Of a stretch of DNA of 64,000 bases, positions 1-8,490 are shown piece by piece. Both the position numbers and the translations under genes were made by a program. This DNA is from Halorubrum sp. CSM-61 (lineage in GTDB: Archaea > Halobacteriota > Halobacteria > Halobacteriales > Haloferacaceae): positions 8,915 through 72,914 of the forward strand of contig NZ_RJJW01000011.1 in NCBI RefSeq assembly GCF_003781945.1. The letters are read 5' to 3'. The notes under the pieces are model-generated. The model did no database searches and was not told the origin of the DNA. It worked only from the letters and a program-made list of their open reading frames with translations. Position 1 is the stretch's first letter. Each line of letters begins with the position of its first letter.

Positions 1-112
1 GAGAGGTGTTCACCGCAGCGCCGTCGGTGACTTATAAACAACCGACAGCAATACCGCTCGATCGCTTATAAATGACTACTCACTCGTTCTGATACACGTA
101 CTCCCGCTCTCA
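1..112. repeat. Dispersed intergenic repeat, copy A (left edge of window)
   Basis: Bases 5-108 align without gaps to 38451-38554, with about seven mismatches in 104 positions; the last 35 bases (about 74-108) are identical. Both copies contain two TATA-like words (cttataaa) and both lie just beyond the 3' end of a minus-strand gene. Only the right part of this copy is visible because the window begins inside it. It encodes no recognisable protein. Its function is unknown; it may be a non-autonomous element or a structural intergenic repeat. Confidence 0.85.
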
Positions 113-187
113 AGCAAGAAGCAAGCGCGATCTTGCGGCTGATTCGGCTACGAATTCGTTTGAGGAAGCAGATTTCAATGGCATTCT

Positions 188-385
188 TCAGTCGTCGACC
201 AGCGACGAGTGAAGAACGACACCCGACGTGACGCCGCCGACGGTAGCCGGAATCGCCGATCGGAGGACCCCCTGATCGAACGAGACGGCGCCGACAATCA
301 CCCCGATCACGACCCAGACGACGACATTCGCGAACACGAAGAGTCGGAGGTCGTCGACGAGCGGGTCCGGGAGGGCGGTCGTCAT
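188..385 (-). CDS. Small haloarchaeal membrane protein
   Basis: A 65-residue protein from the ATG at 385. An in-frame GTG at 394 is less likely, because the TATA-like ttttaaac at 408-416 (reverse strand) lies about 25 bases from the ATG, as in leaderless haloarchaeal genes. The sequence has an acidic N-terminus, a hydrophobic helix around residues 15-35 (VFANVVVWVVIGVIVGAVSF) and a second one near the C-terminus. It probably spans the membrane twice. No family is recognised and no function is proposed. It is followed downstream by repeat copy A. Confidence 0.55.
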   Translation of the reverse strand: MTTALPDPLVDDLRLFVFANVVVWVVIGVIVGAVSFDQGVLRSAIPATVGGVTSGVVLHSSLVDD

Positions 386-423
386 GGTTCGCACGTCTCA
401 CTGCAGCCTTTTAAACGGGGCTC

Positions 424-708
424 CTACCGGATCACGAACGCCGGCTCTTCGATTCGCTCGCTCTTACACTCCGGGCACCGCGAGGGCCGGTTTATCGGGT
501 CGTCGAAGCCGTCGAAGCCGCAGTCGCGGCACTCCGGCGGCGCGACCAGAAGCTCCTCGTCGGCGCCGTCGTCCGCGACCGACCGCGAGACGTGCTCCAC
601 GTGGTCGTACACGACGGGCGTCGGCAGCGACAGCGTCTCTCCGAGGTCGCTCGCGGTCGCCGGCCCCTCGCGGAGCGTGTCGGCGATGCGCTGACGGGTG
701 GTCTCCAT
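424..708 (-). CDS. Small HTH plus zinc-ribbon transcriptional regulator
   Basis: A 94-residue protein. Residues 1-45 form a winged-helix-like segment (METTRQRIADTLREGPATAS, then a recognition-helix-like PTPVVYDHVEHV). Residues 60-85 form a zinc ribbon with two CxxC knuckles (CRDCG and CPECKSE). This matches the archaeal group of small predicted regulators combining HTH and Zn ribbon (COG3357 type). It probably binds DNA as a dimer; no target is visible. It is transcribed alone on the minus strand, upstream of the small membrane-protein gene, with its own TATA-like sequence for that downstream gene. Confidence 0.75.
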   Translation of the reverse strand: METTRQRIADTLREGPATASDLGETLSLPTPVVYDHVEHVSRSVADDGADEELLVAPPECRDCGFDGFDDPINRPSRCPECKSERIEEPAFVIR

Positions 709-810
709 GGCCGAGATTCGGCGGCGACGTACAAAACGCCGACGGCGAGAGCGGTTTCGATCACCGCCTCCGTCTCACTCACCACCTCCGTCTCACTCAT
801 CGCCTCCGTC

Positions 811-1353
811 TCACTCGTCCGGCTTCGGCGCCAGCACCACCAGCGCGGTGGCGTCCTCGGTCGCGGTCGGCTCGACCGCCGTCTCGCCGTCGAACCGGAC
901 GATCTCGCCCGCCTCGACCGCGTGCTCCTCGCCGTCGAGCCGGACCGCGAACGCCCCGGACAGCGCGTGGAACAGCACGGTCCGGTCCGGGTGGGTGTGC
1001 TCGGGGACGCTCTGTCCGGCGTCGAGCGACAGCCGGACCGTCTTCGGCTCGTGCCCCGGGAACGCCGCCGCGTGCGGCTCGCCGTCGAGGTCGGCGAGCC
1101 GGACCGTCTCTACGCCCGACTCGACCTCGACCTTCGGGAACTCGGCGACGAACCGGGAGGCCTCCTCGCGCTCGACGGCGTAGCCGTCCGCGTCGAACGC
1201 GGGCACCTCCGCCGCCATCTCGTGGTAGAGCGGCGTCGGCTCGTGGTCGTTGACGATCGTGAGCGTCTCGCCGGGGTCCAGTTCGGCGAACGCGTCGTGA
1301 ATTCGGTCGTGTCGCTCGCTCGGCGGGATCTGTCTGACGTCGAGTTCGGTCAT
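811..1353 (-). CDS. DUF2249-cupin fusion protein
   Basis: A 180-residue protein starting at ATG 1353. Residues 1-70 are a DUF2249 domain (LDVRQIPPSERHD, then GETLTIVNDHEPTPLYHEM), a TusA-like fold common in haloarchaeal denitrification and redox clusters. Residues 95-180 are a small beta-barrel cupin with metal-ligand-like HTH and downstream His (PEHTHPDRTVLFHALSG). The substrate is unknown; a redox or metal-sensing role is an inference. A perfect palindrome CGAACACGTTCG lies 40 bases before the start, matching the site in front of the DUF2249 operon near 58.9 kb. No clear TATA box is seen. Confidence 0.75.
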   Translation of the reverse strand: MTELDVRQIPPSERHDRIHDAFAELDPGETLTIVNDHEPTPLYHEMAAEVPAFDADGYAVEREEASRFVAEFPKVEVESGVETVRLADLDGEPHAAAFPGHEPKTVRLSLDAGQSVPEHTHPDRTVLFHALSGAFAVRLDGEEHAVEAGEIVRFDGETAVEPTATEDATALVVLAPKPDE

Positions 1354-1392
1354 CGGTCGGTACTCGCTTCCGGAAGGGGATGGGCCGTGTCG

Positions 1393-1404
1393 CGAACACG
1401 TTCG
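1393..1404. promoter_or_regulatory. Palindromic operator candidate CGAA-N4-TTCG upstream of DUF2249-cupin gene
   Basis: The 12-base perfect palindrome CGAACACGTTCG ends 40 bases from the ATG at 1353. The same palindrome with GT in the centre occurs at 58911-58922, 39 bases before another DUF2249 gene. From memory, the form CGAA-N4-TTCG resembles the motif reported for the haloarchaeal anaerobic regulator NarO; that link is not tested here. Confidence 0.55.
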
Positions 1405-1420
1405 TCTATGCGAACCCGTC

Positions 1421-2134
1421 TCACTCGGCGTCGCCGCGATCGTCGTCGGCATGTTCCTCGCCGCCGAGCAGCGTCGCGATCCGGTCGCCGATCCGCGCCA
1501 TCGTCGCGTCCGAGAGGCCGTGGCCGTCCCCCGCGTCGATCCGGAGGTCGACCGCCGCGCCGCCCCGTCGGAACGCCGCCGCAGTCGCGCGCACGCGCTT
1601 GACCGGGACGTACGGGTCGCCCTCGCTGCTGTCGAGCGCGACCGGCGTGCCGGAGAGGCCTTCGCTCTCCCCACCGGAATCGACCGATCGCTCCCCCGGG
1701 CGCTCGCCCGGGAGCGCCGCGGAGACGACGAACGCGCCGCCGTACCGCCGCGGGCGACGCCGGAGGAACTCGCTCACGACCGCGCCCCCCTGCGAGACGC
1801 CGACGAGGACGACGCGCTCGGTCGGAATCCCGATCTCGCCGGCGGCGTCGAGGGTCGCCGCGACGCAGTCGACAGCCGAGGTTAGCGCCGGCTCGTTGGC
1901 GGCGATCGGCGCGTCGTGGCCCGCCGGGAACCAGTTGGAGCGGACCGCCTGCGGGGCGAAAAGCGCCGCGCCCGGCCGGTAGAACTCGTCGGCGAGGCGG
2001 AGCAGCCCCTCGGCCGTCCCGCCGCGGCCGTGGACGAGCACGACCGCGACCGCCGCGGCCGCGGCCGGGGCGCCGCCGGTCTCCAGCGCGGCGTCGGCGT
2101 GCGGGCCCTCGGCGCCCGTGAGTCGACGGGTCAT
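1421..2134 (-). CDS. Alpha/beta hydrolase (phospholipase/carboxylesterase family)
   Basis: A 237-residue serine hydrolase. Visible are the oxyanion-hole motif VLVHGRGG, the nucleophile elbow GVSQGG (Ser), a catalytic Asp in SSEGDPYVP and a catalytic His in GDGHGLS, in the order of the carboxylesterase/phospholipase family that includes MhqD. Its ATG overlaps the stop of the upstream ring-cleaving dioxygenase gene by four bases (2131-2134, ATGA), so translation is probably coupled. The pairing resembles the bacterial MhqO/MhqD quinone-detoxification pairs, so the hydrolase may act on the cleaved aromatic product; this is inference. No signal peptide, so cytoplasmic. Confidence 0.82.
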   Translation of the reverse strand: MTRRLTGAEGPHADAALETGGAPAAAAAVAVVLVHGRGGTAEGLLRLADEFYRPGAALFAPQAVRSNWFPAGHDAPIAANEPALTSAVDCVAATLDAAGEIGIPTERVVLVGVSQGGAVVSEFLRRRPRRYGGAFVVSAALPGERPGERSVDSGGESEGLSGTPVALDSSEGDPYVPVKRVRATAAAFRRGGAAVDLRIDAGDGHGLSDATMARIGDRIATLLGGEEHADDDRGDAE

Positions 2135-3156
2135 CGGTCGGCGCCCGCTCGATCGCTCGCGTCTCCCCCGCTCCCGAGCTCGAAGTCGGGGAGCTGGCTC
2201 TCGATCAGCTCGCGGTCCTCCTCGAACCGCGGCGGGAGGTACAGCTCGGTCGCGTGACCGGAGGCGTCGGGGTCCGCGAGGCCGGGGGCCTGCGGGCCGT
2301 CGGGCGTCGGGGCCTCCGTCGCGAGCTCGACGAGGAGTCCGCCGGGGCCGCGCACGTACAGCGAGTGGAAGAAGTGGCGGTCCTTCACCCGCGACACGTC
2401 GTAGCCGCGGTCGCGGAAGAGGTCGTGCCACTCCAGCAGCGCCTCGCGGTCGGGGACGCGCACGGCGGCGTGGTGGAGCGTGCCGGGCCCCTCGCGGAGG
2501 TACGGCGCGTCCCGGTCGAGGAGGTCGACGACGCGAGCGCGGTCGCCCGGGGCGCGGTACCGAATCCGGTCGCCGGTCTCCGCCTCGTACTCGAAACCGA
2601 GCGTGTCGAGCACGCTGGCGGTCCCGTAGGGGTCCGCGGGGAGCGCGGTGACGCCGTACAGCCCGCGGATCGCGGCCGACTCGGGGACCGAGTCAGTGTC
2701 GGTGACACCCCCGATCCACGGGTCGCCGTCGACGTCGCTCTCGACCAGTTCGATCCGGGTGCCGGAGGGGTCGGAAACGGAGAGCGCCCGGTCGCCGAAC
2801 CGGTCAGCGGCGGCGGGTCCGTCGGACGTGGGGGCGTCCTCGACCGCGACCCCCCGATCGGCGAGCCGCTCGCGCCAGTAGTCGAGCGAGCCGAGCGGGA
2901 CCGCGAAGGCGACGGCGGCGTACCCGGGCCTCCCGGCGCGGCCGGGGTCCCCGTGGGGGTCCGAGAAGACGGTGAACACGGAGCCGGGCGAGCCCGTCGC
3001 GTCGCCGAAGTAGAGGTGGTACTGGTGGAGGTCCTCGTAGTTCACGGTCCGGCGCAGGAGCCGGAGCCCGAGGGTCTCCGCGTAGAACGCGGCGTGCGCG
3101 CCGGCGTCGCCGACGATCCCCGTCACGTGGTGGAGGCCTGGGGTGTCCGAGAGCAT
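2131..3156 (-). CDS. VOC-family ring-cleaving dioxygenase (MhqO-like)
   Basis: A 341-residue protein with two tandem vicinal-oxygen-chelate units, about residues 5-150 and 160-310. The first starts GLHHVTGIVGDAGAHAAFYA. The second has PGTLHHAAVRVPDRE and ends with VELATEAP, supplying the His, His and Glu ligands typical of Fe(II) extradiol enzymes. Length and layout match hydroquinone/catechol dioxygenases of the MhqO/LinE-like group. It is the first gene of a two-gene operon with the hydrolase at 1421-2134. Start ATG 3156 gives the canonical N-terminus; the frame is open further upstream only because of GC richness. The substrate is not determined. Confidence 0.85.
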   Translation of the reverse strand: MLSDTPGLHHVTGIVGDAGAHAAFYAETLGLRLLRRTVNYEDLHQYHLYFGDATGSPGSVFTVFSDPHGDPGRAGRPGYAAVAFAVPLGSLDYWRERLADRGVAVEDAPTSDGPAAADRFGDRALSVSDPSGTRIELVESDVDGDPWIGGVTDTDSVPESAAIRGLYGVTALPADPYGTASVLDTLGFEYEAETGDRIRYRAPGDRARVVDLLDRDAPYLREGPGTLHHAAVRVPDREALLEWHDLFRDRGYDVSRVKDRHFFHSLYVRGPGGLLVELATEAPTPDGPQAPGLADPDASGHATELYLPPRFEEDRELIESQLPDFELGSGGDASDRAGADR

Positions 3157-3218
3157 GGCGGGAGATCGGTCGCGGCGGCGCAAACCGGTGTCGGTCGGGG
3201 ACAACCGCTTGCGGCGCC

Positions 3219-3584
3219 TCAGGCGATCAACAGCAACCGGACGTTGCTCGCGGTGAGGTAGATGCCGACGAGGGTCAACAGGACCGGCGGGAAGTAGTAG
3301 AGGAACCCGTCGCCCTCGCGGGCGCCGTGGACGCTGATCCAGAGCATCACCAGGTACACGGCGATCTTCAGGGCGACCAGCCCGCCGAGCCCGAACGCGT
3401 CGAGCGCGACCGCGACGACCGGGTTCGCCTCGTCGATCGTCGGGACGTACTCCAGAAAGGCGATCGTCGAGACGATGTCGCCGACCCCGTACGTCGCGGT
3501 CGCGGCGATCCACAGCCAGTAGAACTCCTGTGGCCGCCGGCGGTAGGCCGGGCGTCGTCGCCGTCGATCTCGGGACCGGGACAC
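3219..3584 (-). CDS. Haloarchaeal membrane protein of unknown function
   Basis: A 121-residue protein with a short, very arginine-rich N-terminus (residues 1-18) followed by three or four hydrophobic helices: FYWLWIAATATYGVGDIVST, GLVALKIAVYLVMLWISV, and FPPVLLTLVGIYLTASNVRL. The positive N-terminus suggests a cytoplasmic N-end. No family is recognised with certainty. It lies between the dioxygenase operon and nth, which is divergent from it across a 127-bp gap. Confidence 0.65.
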   Translation of the reverse strand: MSRSRDRRRRRPAYRRRPQEFYWLWIAATATYGVGDIVSTIAFLEYVPTIDEANPVVAVALDAFGLGGLVALKIAVYLVMLWISVHGAREGDGFLYYFPPVLLTLVGIYLTASNVRLLLIA

Positions 3585-3711
3585 GCCCAGACGTGTCGAA
3601 GAGGCGACGTGAATCTGCCGGTTCGGGCCGGCGACCGTTCGGATCCCGAGCGACGGGAGGAGAACGCGCCGCTTCCGGATCGTTCAATGGCGCCCGCGCG
3701 GAGGGACCGGT

Positions 3712-4395
3712 ATGGGAACGCCACTGGAGCCGCGGGCAGAGCAGGTCGAGGAGGTCCTCGATCGCCTCTACGAGGAGTACCCCGACTCGACGATCTCGCT
3801 CAACTACTCGAACCGGCTGGAGCTGCTCATCGCCGTGATCCTCTCCGCGCAGTGCACCGACGAGCGCGTGAACAAGGTCTGTGCCGACCTCTTCGAGACC
3901 TACGAGACGCCCGAAGAGTACGCGAACGCGCCCCAAGAGGAGCTCGCGGAGGCGATCGACTCGATCACCTACTACAACAACAAAGCGTCGTACATCCGGT
4001 CGGCCTGCGCCGACATCGCCGAGAAACACGGCGGGGAGGTCCCCGACACGATGTCGGAGCTGACCGACCTGGCGGGCGTCGGCCGCAAGACCGCCAACGT
4101 CGTCCTCCAGCACGGCCACGACGTGGTGGAGGGGATCGTCGTCGACACCCACGTCCAGCGGCTCACCCGCCGGCTCGCGATCACGGAAGAGGAGAGCCCC
4201 CAGAAGATCGAACGGGACCTCCTCGACGTGGTTCCCGAGAGAGACTGGCAGCAGTTCACGCACCTCATGATCGACCACGGCCGCGCGACGTGTACCGCGA
4301 TCAACCCGGACTGCAGTGAGTGCGTGCTCGCGGACGTGTGTCCCTCCGAGAAGGGCGACGGCGGCGTGGACCTGGCGAGCGGCGAGGCGTGGTAG
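3712..4395 (+). CDS. nth: Endonuclease III (DNA glycosylase/AP lyase)
   Basis: A 227-residue base-excision-repair enzyme that removes oxidised pyrimidines and cuts the abasic site. The helix-hairpin-helix LAGVGRKTANVV carries the Schiff-base lysine (K126), and the catalytic Asp is D145 in VVDTHVQR. The C-terminal [4Fe-4S] loop is complete: Cys194-x6-Cys201-x2-Cys204-x5-Cys210. Length is normal for the family. Start ATG 3712 gives the usual short N-terminal extension before the first helix. It is probably a single transcription unit; a palindrome and TATA box for the next gene follow within 40 bases of its stop. Confidence 0.95.
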   Translation: MGTPLEPRAEQVEEVLDRLYEEYPDSTISLNYSNRLELLIAVILSAQCTDERVNKVCADLFETYETPEEYANAPQEELAEAIDSITYYNNKASYIRSACADIAEKHGGEVPDTMSELTDLAGVGRKTANVVLQHGHDVVEGIVVDTHVQRLTRRLAITEEESPQKIERDLLDVVPERDWQQFTHLMIDHGRATCTAINPDCSECVLADVCPSEKGDGGVDLASGEAW

Positions 4396-4404
4396 AGTAT
4401 CCGA

Positions 4405-4434
4405 GGAACGTGTTCGGGGCGTAGTACTTAAAGA
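4405..4434 (+). promoter_or_regulatory. Promoter region upstream of DoxX gene with palindrome
   Basis: GGAACGTGTTCG at 4405-4416 differs in one base from the CGAACGTGTTCG site at 58911. It is followed by a TATA-like acttaaag at 4427-4434. The DoxX ATG is about 100 bases further, so the transcript would have a leader; a Shine-Dalgarno-like gaggaga at 4524-4530 fits that. Confidence 0.4.
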
Positions 4435-4536
4435 CCCAAACGATCGGGGGAGATCGCCGATCCGTTCCACGAAAAGGAGAACTCGCTTCCGGGTTTATCC
4501 ATCCACCCGGCGTATCCGTAAGTGAGGAGAGACACT

Positions 4537-5091
4537 ATGTCCACGAAAACCACGAACGAGTTCGGCGGAGAGATCGGCGGCGTCACGCTCCTGGGGAAGG
4601 CGCACTCGCTGTCGGCGCTGTTCATCGTCCTGCTTCGGGCGACCATCGGCGGAATGATCCTGTTCGCCGGCCTCGGGAAGGTCTCGGAGTGGCCGTTCGA
4701 CGCCGCGGGGTACCTCGCGAACGTCGACCCCGCGAGCCCGGTCAGCGGGCTGTTCGCCGCGATGGCGTCGAACGCGGCGCTGATGGAGGTCGTCAACGTC
4801 GTCGTTCCGGTCACGCAGCTGCTCATCGGCGCGGCGCTCATCGCCGGGGCGTTCGTCCGGCTGGCCGCGCTCGGCGGCGCCGTGCAGATGGCGCTGTTCT
4901 ACCTCGGCGGGTGGAGCGGCGACGCGCTCGCGCTGTTCGACTCGACGCTGGTGTACGCGATCGTGTTCCTCACGGTCGCCGCGTTCGGCGCGGGCCGCGT
5001 CCTCGGCCTCGACGCCTACATCGAGCAACTGGAGGTCGGCGGGCAGGCGCTCGTCGAGAAGTTCCCCAAGCTGCGGTACGTCCTCGGCTGA
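4537..5091 (+). CDS. DoxX-family membrane protein
   Basis: A 184-residue integral membrane protein of the DoxX/DoxD-like group, often linked to redox and thiol stress. Four hydrophobic helices are visible, including ALFIVLLRATIGGMILFAGL with the family's conserved Arg, and the glycine-rich FAGLGKVSEWPF turn that follows the first helix in this family. Start ATG 4537 was chosen over the upstream GTG 4522 because gaggaga lies seven bases before it. It has its own promoter region at 4405-4434. The biochemical activity is unknown. Confidence 0.8.
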   Translation: MSTKTTNEFGGEIGGVTLLGKAHSLSALFIVLLRATIGGMILFAGLGKVSEWPFDAAGYLANVDPASPVSGLFAAMASNAALMEVVNVVVPVTQLLIGAALIAGAFVRLAALGGAVQMALFYLGGWSGDALALFDSTLVYAIVFLTVAAFGAGRVLGLDAYIEQLEVGGQALVEKFPKLRYVLG

Positions 5092-5206
5092 GCGGGGACG
5101 GAGTAGCGCGGGAGAATCGGGCGCGTGAACGGAACGCGCGCCGCCGGCTCGTTTTCGATTACTTGGCCACGTCGACCGGCTGGTAAGACGCCTCGTCGCG
5201 TGGCGC

Positions 5207-5452
5207 TCACGACATCGTTTCGACGCGGTCTCCCCGCACCGTAACGTAAATGAGAATCCCGAGTAAGCCGGGAACCAGACCGGCGAGGAAGAGCAGCGCG
5301 ATGCCGACACCCCACTGCCACGCCCAGTCGCTCCCGCGGGACTTCGCGTCTCGGTAGACCCACCGACCGACCAAACCGAAGACGACGAACAGGATCAGGA
5401 GGAGGATCAGCAGCTCGGGACCGCCGGGGACCTGTAACGGAAGGAGCGGCAT
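5207..5452 (-). CDS. Small two-helix membrane protein
   Basis: An 81-residue protein. A short proline-rich N-terminus precedes helix 1 ([20 protein letters not shown]), then a polar stretch with the motif [16 protein letters not shown], then helix 2 ([20 protein letters not shown]). The YRDAKxRG-plus-tryptophan linker recurs in haloarchaeal small membrane proteins annotated as phospholipase D-nuclease N-terminal-like; that label is tentative. A TATA box (ttttataaatc, 5470-5480, reverse strand) lies about 25 bases before the ATG, so it is probably leaderless and real. Confidence 0.7.
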   Translation of the reverse strand: MPLLPLQVPGGPELLILLLILFVVFGLVGRWVYRDAKSRGSDWAWQWGVGIALLFLAGLVPGLLGILIYVTVRGDRVETMS

Positions 5453-5556
5453 AGGTCACCGTTCTCTCGGAATTTTATAAATCTTCTCGGGGGCCGATCT
5501 CGTCCGCCGCGGCGCGGCTCCGACGTCGACACCGGCGGTCCGTTTCGGGTTCCACT

Positions 5557-5566
5557 CGTTATAAGA
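5557..5566 (+). promoter_or_regulatory. TATA box of gshA
   Basis: The sequence cgttataaga is centred about 28 bases before the gshA ATG at 5591, the usual spacing for a leaderless haloarchaeal transcript. Confidence 0.65.
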
Positions 5567-5590
5567 CCGCGCGGCCGATACGGAGCGGTA

Positions 5591-6670
5591 ATGGAACTCG
5601 GTTCGCGGGACGCGTTCGCCCGGATGGGGACCCTGGGCATCGAGGAGGAGTTCTACGTCGTCGATGCCGACGGCCGCCCGACCTCGGGGATCGACGATCT
5701 CGTCTACGGTCGCGACCCCCCGGCGGAGGTCCCGGAGGGGTTCGACCACGAGCTGTTCAAGTGCACCATCGAGGCGCAGACGGAGCTGATCGAGGACCCG
5801 TCGAACGCGGCCGACGCCCTCTCGACGGTCCGCGAGGCGCTCGTCGACCACGCCGCCGCCGACGGCTACCGGATCGCGGCCGCGGGCCTCCACCCGGCCG
5901 CGAAGTGGCGCGAGCTCGAACACGCCGAGAAGCCGCGGTATCGCGCGCAGTTGGACCGGATTCAGTACCCGCAACACCGCAACACCACGGCGGGACTCCA
6001 CGTCCACGTCGGCGTCGACGACGCGGACAAGGCCGTCTGGATCGCCAACCGGCTCCGATGGCACTGTCCGATCCTGCTCGCGCTGTCGGCGAACTCCCCG
6101 TTCTGGAACGGGTTCGACACCGGACTCGCGTCGGCCCGCGCGAAGATCTTCGAGAACCTTCCGAACACCGGTGTTCCGTCGGCGTTCGACGACTTCGACG
6201 CCTTCAACGCTTTCGAGCGCCGGATGGTCGAGACGGACTCCATCTCCGACCGCGGCGAGCTCTGGTTCGACGTGCGCCCGCACACCGGCCACGGCACGGT
6301 CGAGGTGCGCGCGCCCGACGCCCAGCGCGACCCGGCGGTCACCCTCGCGATGGTCGAGTACGTCCACGCCCTCGTCGTCGACTACGCCGAGCGCTACGCG
6401 GACGGGGAGTCGGCGCCGACCCTCCGCCGAGAGCTGTTGGACGAGAACAAGTGGCGTGCGATCCGCCACGGCCACGACGCCTCCTTCGTCGCCCGCGACG
6501 GGGAGGAGACGGTCCCGCTGGGCGAGGTCGTCGCCGACGAGTGCGACCGCCTCGGAATCTCCGGGATCCGGGACGTGTACGAGGCCGAGAGCGGGGCGGA
6601 ACGCCAGCGCCGGCTCCGCGAGGAGAGCGGCCTCGACGCGCTCTGTGAGGACCTCGTGTTGTCGCCGTAG
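5591..6670 (+). CDS. gshA: Glutamate-cysteine ligase (gamma-glutamylcysteine synthetase)
   Basis: A 359-residue enzyme joining L-glutamate and L-cysteine in an ATP-dependent reaction. Haloarchaea use gamma-glutamylcysteine itself as the main low-molecular-weight thiol. The N-terminal GCS2-family signature [14 protein letters not shown] holds the acidic metal-binding residues. Further family blocks are [26 protein letters not shown] ([15 protein letters not shown]) and [12 protein letters not shown]. Length is normal. A TATA box lies at 5557-5566. The following gene is a winged-helix regulator, 89 bases downstream on the same strand. Confidence 0.93.
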   Translation: MELGSRDAFARMGTLGIEEEFYVVDADGRPTSGIDDLVYGRDPPAEVPEGFDHELFKCTIEAQTELIEDPSNAADALSTVREALVDHAAADGYRIAAAGLHPAAKWRELEHAEKPRYRAQLDRIQYPQHRNTTAGLHVHVGVDDADKAVWIANRLRWHCPILLALSANSPFWNGFDTGLASARAKIFENLPNTGVPSAFDDFDAFNAFERRMVETDSISDRGELWFDVRPHTGHGTVEVRAPDAQRDPAVTLAMVEYVHALVVDYAERYADGESAPTLRRELLDENKWRAIRHGHDASFVARDGEETVPLGEVVADECDRLGISGIRDVYEAESGAERQRRLREESGLDALCEDLVLSP

Positions 6671-6759
6671 TCGGGAGCCGCGGCGCGCCCTGAGCCGCCC
6701 GTTCCGTCGGAAGCGAAACGACGAGAAACGCTTTTGGGCGCGCGGACCGCATTTCCGGT

Positions 6760-7368
6760 ATGACCACGGACGATTCCGCCGGCGGTGCCGACGATTTCGA
6801 CGACGCCTCCGACGACGACTCGCCTACCGAGCGGACCCGCGAGGAGATCCGGAAGACCAAGGAACGGCTCGGCGAGGGCGCGGACAAGGCCGTCAAGGGG
6901 TTCGACGACAACGTCGTCGACCTCCTCTCGTGGCTGCTCGACACCGAGACCCGCGCGCGGATCTACGTCTTCCTCCGCGACAACCCGAACAGCACCAGCG
7001 ACGAGGTCGCCGACGGCACCGGCCTCTACCCGAGCACGGTCCGCGAGGCGCTCGCGGAGCTCCACGACGAGGGCACCGTCGAGCGCGACAAGCGGGAGGC
7101 GAGCGGCGCCGGCAACAACCCCTACGAGTACGAGGCGATCGCGCCGAGCGAGCTGGTCCAGGGCGTCGTCGGCGACGTGCAGCGGGAGCTCAACGCCGTG
7201 TTCAACCTCGACCGCCGGCTCGGCGGCGAGTCGCCGGACGGGGACGCGGAGCCGGTCCAGATCTCGGTCGACGGTGACGGCGAGGACAACGAGGACGAGT
7301 ACGGAGCTGACGAGACCGACGACGCGTTCGACTACGAGGGAGACGACGGCGAGGACGACGACCGCTGA
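6760..7368 (+). CDS. Winged-helix transcriptional regulator with acidic tail
   Basis: A 202-residue protein. Residues 1-45 are acidic and helical; residues 50-130 are a winged helix (LLDTETRARIYVFLRDNPNS, recognition helix GLYPSTVREALAELHDEG, wing with KREASGAGNNPYEYEAI). Residues 130-155 are an amphipathic helix that may dimerise, and the last 40 residues are nearly all Asp/Glu/Gly. It resembles the ArsR/TrmB-like one-domain regulators that haloarchaea keep in many copies. Position between gshA and coaD is suggestive of a link to thiol or CoA metabolism but proves nothing. Confidence 0.8.
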   Translation: MTTDDSAGGADDFDDASDDDSPTERTREEIRKTKERLGEGADKAVKGFDDNVVDLLSWLLDTETRARIYVFLRDNPNSTSDEVADGTGLYPSTVREALAELHDEGTVERDKREASGAGNNPYEYEAIAPSELVQGVVGDVQRELNAVFNLDRRLGGESPDGDAEPVQISVDGDGEDNEDEYGADETDDAFDYEGDDGEDDDR

Positions 7369-7428
7369 GCCGCCCTCGACCGCTCTGGCTTCGAGACGTT
7401 TTAAGTCCCGTCCGCGCAACGGTCGTGC

Positions 7429-7923
7429 ATGAACGTCGCGCTGGGTGGTACGTTCGATCCCGTTCACGACGGCCACCGGAAGCTGTTCGAACGGGCGTTC
7501 GAGCTGGGTGACGTGACCGTCGGGCTCACGTCGGACGAGCTCGCGCCGAAGACCCGACACGTCGAACGGTACGTCCGCCCGTACGACCGCCGAAAGCGCG
7601 ACCTCGAGGCCGAGCTGGCCGGCCTCGCCGACGGGCACGGCCGCGAGTTCGAAGTTCGCGAGCTAACGGACCCGACCGGCATCGCCGTCGAACCCGAGTT
7701 CGACGCCCTGATCGTCTCCCCGGAGACGAGGGACGGCGGCAAGCGGATCAACGAGATCCGCCGCGAGCGCGGCCACGACCCCCTCGAACTGGTCGTGGTC
7801 GACCACGTCTCGGCCGAGGACGGCGAGCGCATCTCCTCGACCCGCATCGTCGCCGGCGAGATCGACGAACACGGCAACCTCACCCCCGGCCGGGAGGGGC
7901 GGGGGGCGACCCGCCCGGAATGA
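7429..7923 (+). CDS. coaD: Phosphopantetheine adenylyltransferase, archaeal type
   Basis: A 164-residue nucleotidyltransferase that adenylates 4'-phosphopantetheine to dephospho-CoA. The N-terminus GGTFDPVHDGHRKLFERAF carries the HxGH nucleotide-binding motif, and RISSTRIVAGEID is the C-terminal ISSTxIR-type motif. The length fits archaeal CoaD. A TATA-like ttttaagt at about 7398-7406 lies roughly 27 bases before the ATG. Its stop overlaps the start of the next gene by four bases (7920-7923), so the two are co-translated. Confidence 0.92.
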   Translation: MNVALGGTFDPVHDGHRKLFERAFELGDVTVGLTSDELAPKTRHVERYVRPYDRRKRDLEAELAGLADGHGREFEVRELTDPTGIAVEPEFDALIVSPETRDGGKRINEIRRERGHDPLELVVVDHVSAEDGERISSTRIVAGEIDEHGNLTPGREGRGATRPE

Positions 7924-8483
7924 CGGGGAACGACGCCGCCGACTCCGGACGCCTCGCCGCCCTCGCTCGCGTCGGGCTCGGCGAGACCGGGTTCGAGCGC
8001 GCCGCCGTCTGGGGCGCGGTCGGCTTCGCGCTCTCGTACGTCGCCTTCGACGCGGTCGGGATGGCGGCCGACGCGGCGGCCTCGCTCGGAGCGACGGGGA
8101 TCCCGCAGAGCCTCGCCGCCCCCGTCGCCGCGGCGCTCGCGGTCCTGACCGCGGTCGGCGTCGTCGCCTTCGCCGCGGTCGGCGGCGGCGTGCTCCCCGC
8201 GACCGTCCTCGCCTACGGCCCCTTCGCGGCGATTCTCCTGCGGACTGCGGGACCGGAGCCGTACACGGTCCCCTTCTCCGATCCCGTTCCCTCCCTCGCC
8301 GCGCTGGCCGAACCGCTCGGCGTCGCCGTCGCGGCCGCGGTCGCCGTCGGCGTCGCCGGCTACGCGGTCGGGCGCGTCGTCGCCGGAATCGGCGGTGGTG
8401 GGGGAGAAGACGGCGAAGCCCCGGCGGAGGGGGAGGACGGCGCCGACACGGAGGGGAGAGAAGGCGAAGGCGCGGGCGACTGA
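7920..8483 (+). CDS. Haloarchaeal membrane protein coupled to coaD
   Basis: A 187-residue protein with about four hydrophobic helices (residues 25-50, 60-85, 90-115 and 130-160; for example AAVWGAVGFALSYVAFDAVG). It ends in a Gly/Glu-rich soluble tail of about 30 residues that is probably cytoplasmic. The ATGA overlap with coaD shows one transcript. No recognised domain; function unknown. Base composition is like its neighbours. Confidence 0.7.
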   Translation: MTGNDAADSGRLAALARVGLGETGFERAAVWGAVGFALSYVAFDAVGMAADAAASLGATGIPQSLAAPVAAALAVLTAVGVVAFAAVGGGVLPATVLAYGPFAAILLRTAGPEPYTVPFSDPVPSLAALAEPLGVAVAAAVAVGVAGYAVGRVVAGIGGGGGEDGEAPAEGEDGADTEGREGEGAGD

Positions 8484-8490
8484 CGGTCCG

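Noticed and set aside
66..401. Arginine-rich frame over the left repeat
   Set aside because: It reads across the repeat and antisense to the small membrane gene with shadow-frame composition.
2131..4470. Very long minus-strand frame covering nth and the dioxygenase
   Set aside because: Only 2131-3156 has family sequence; the rest is an antisense frame kept open by high GC.
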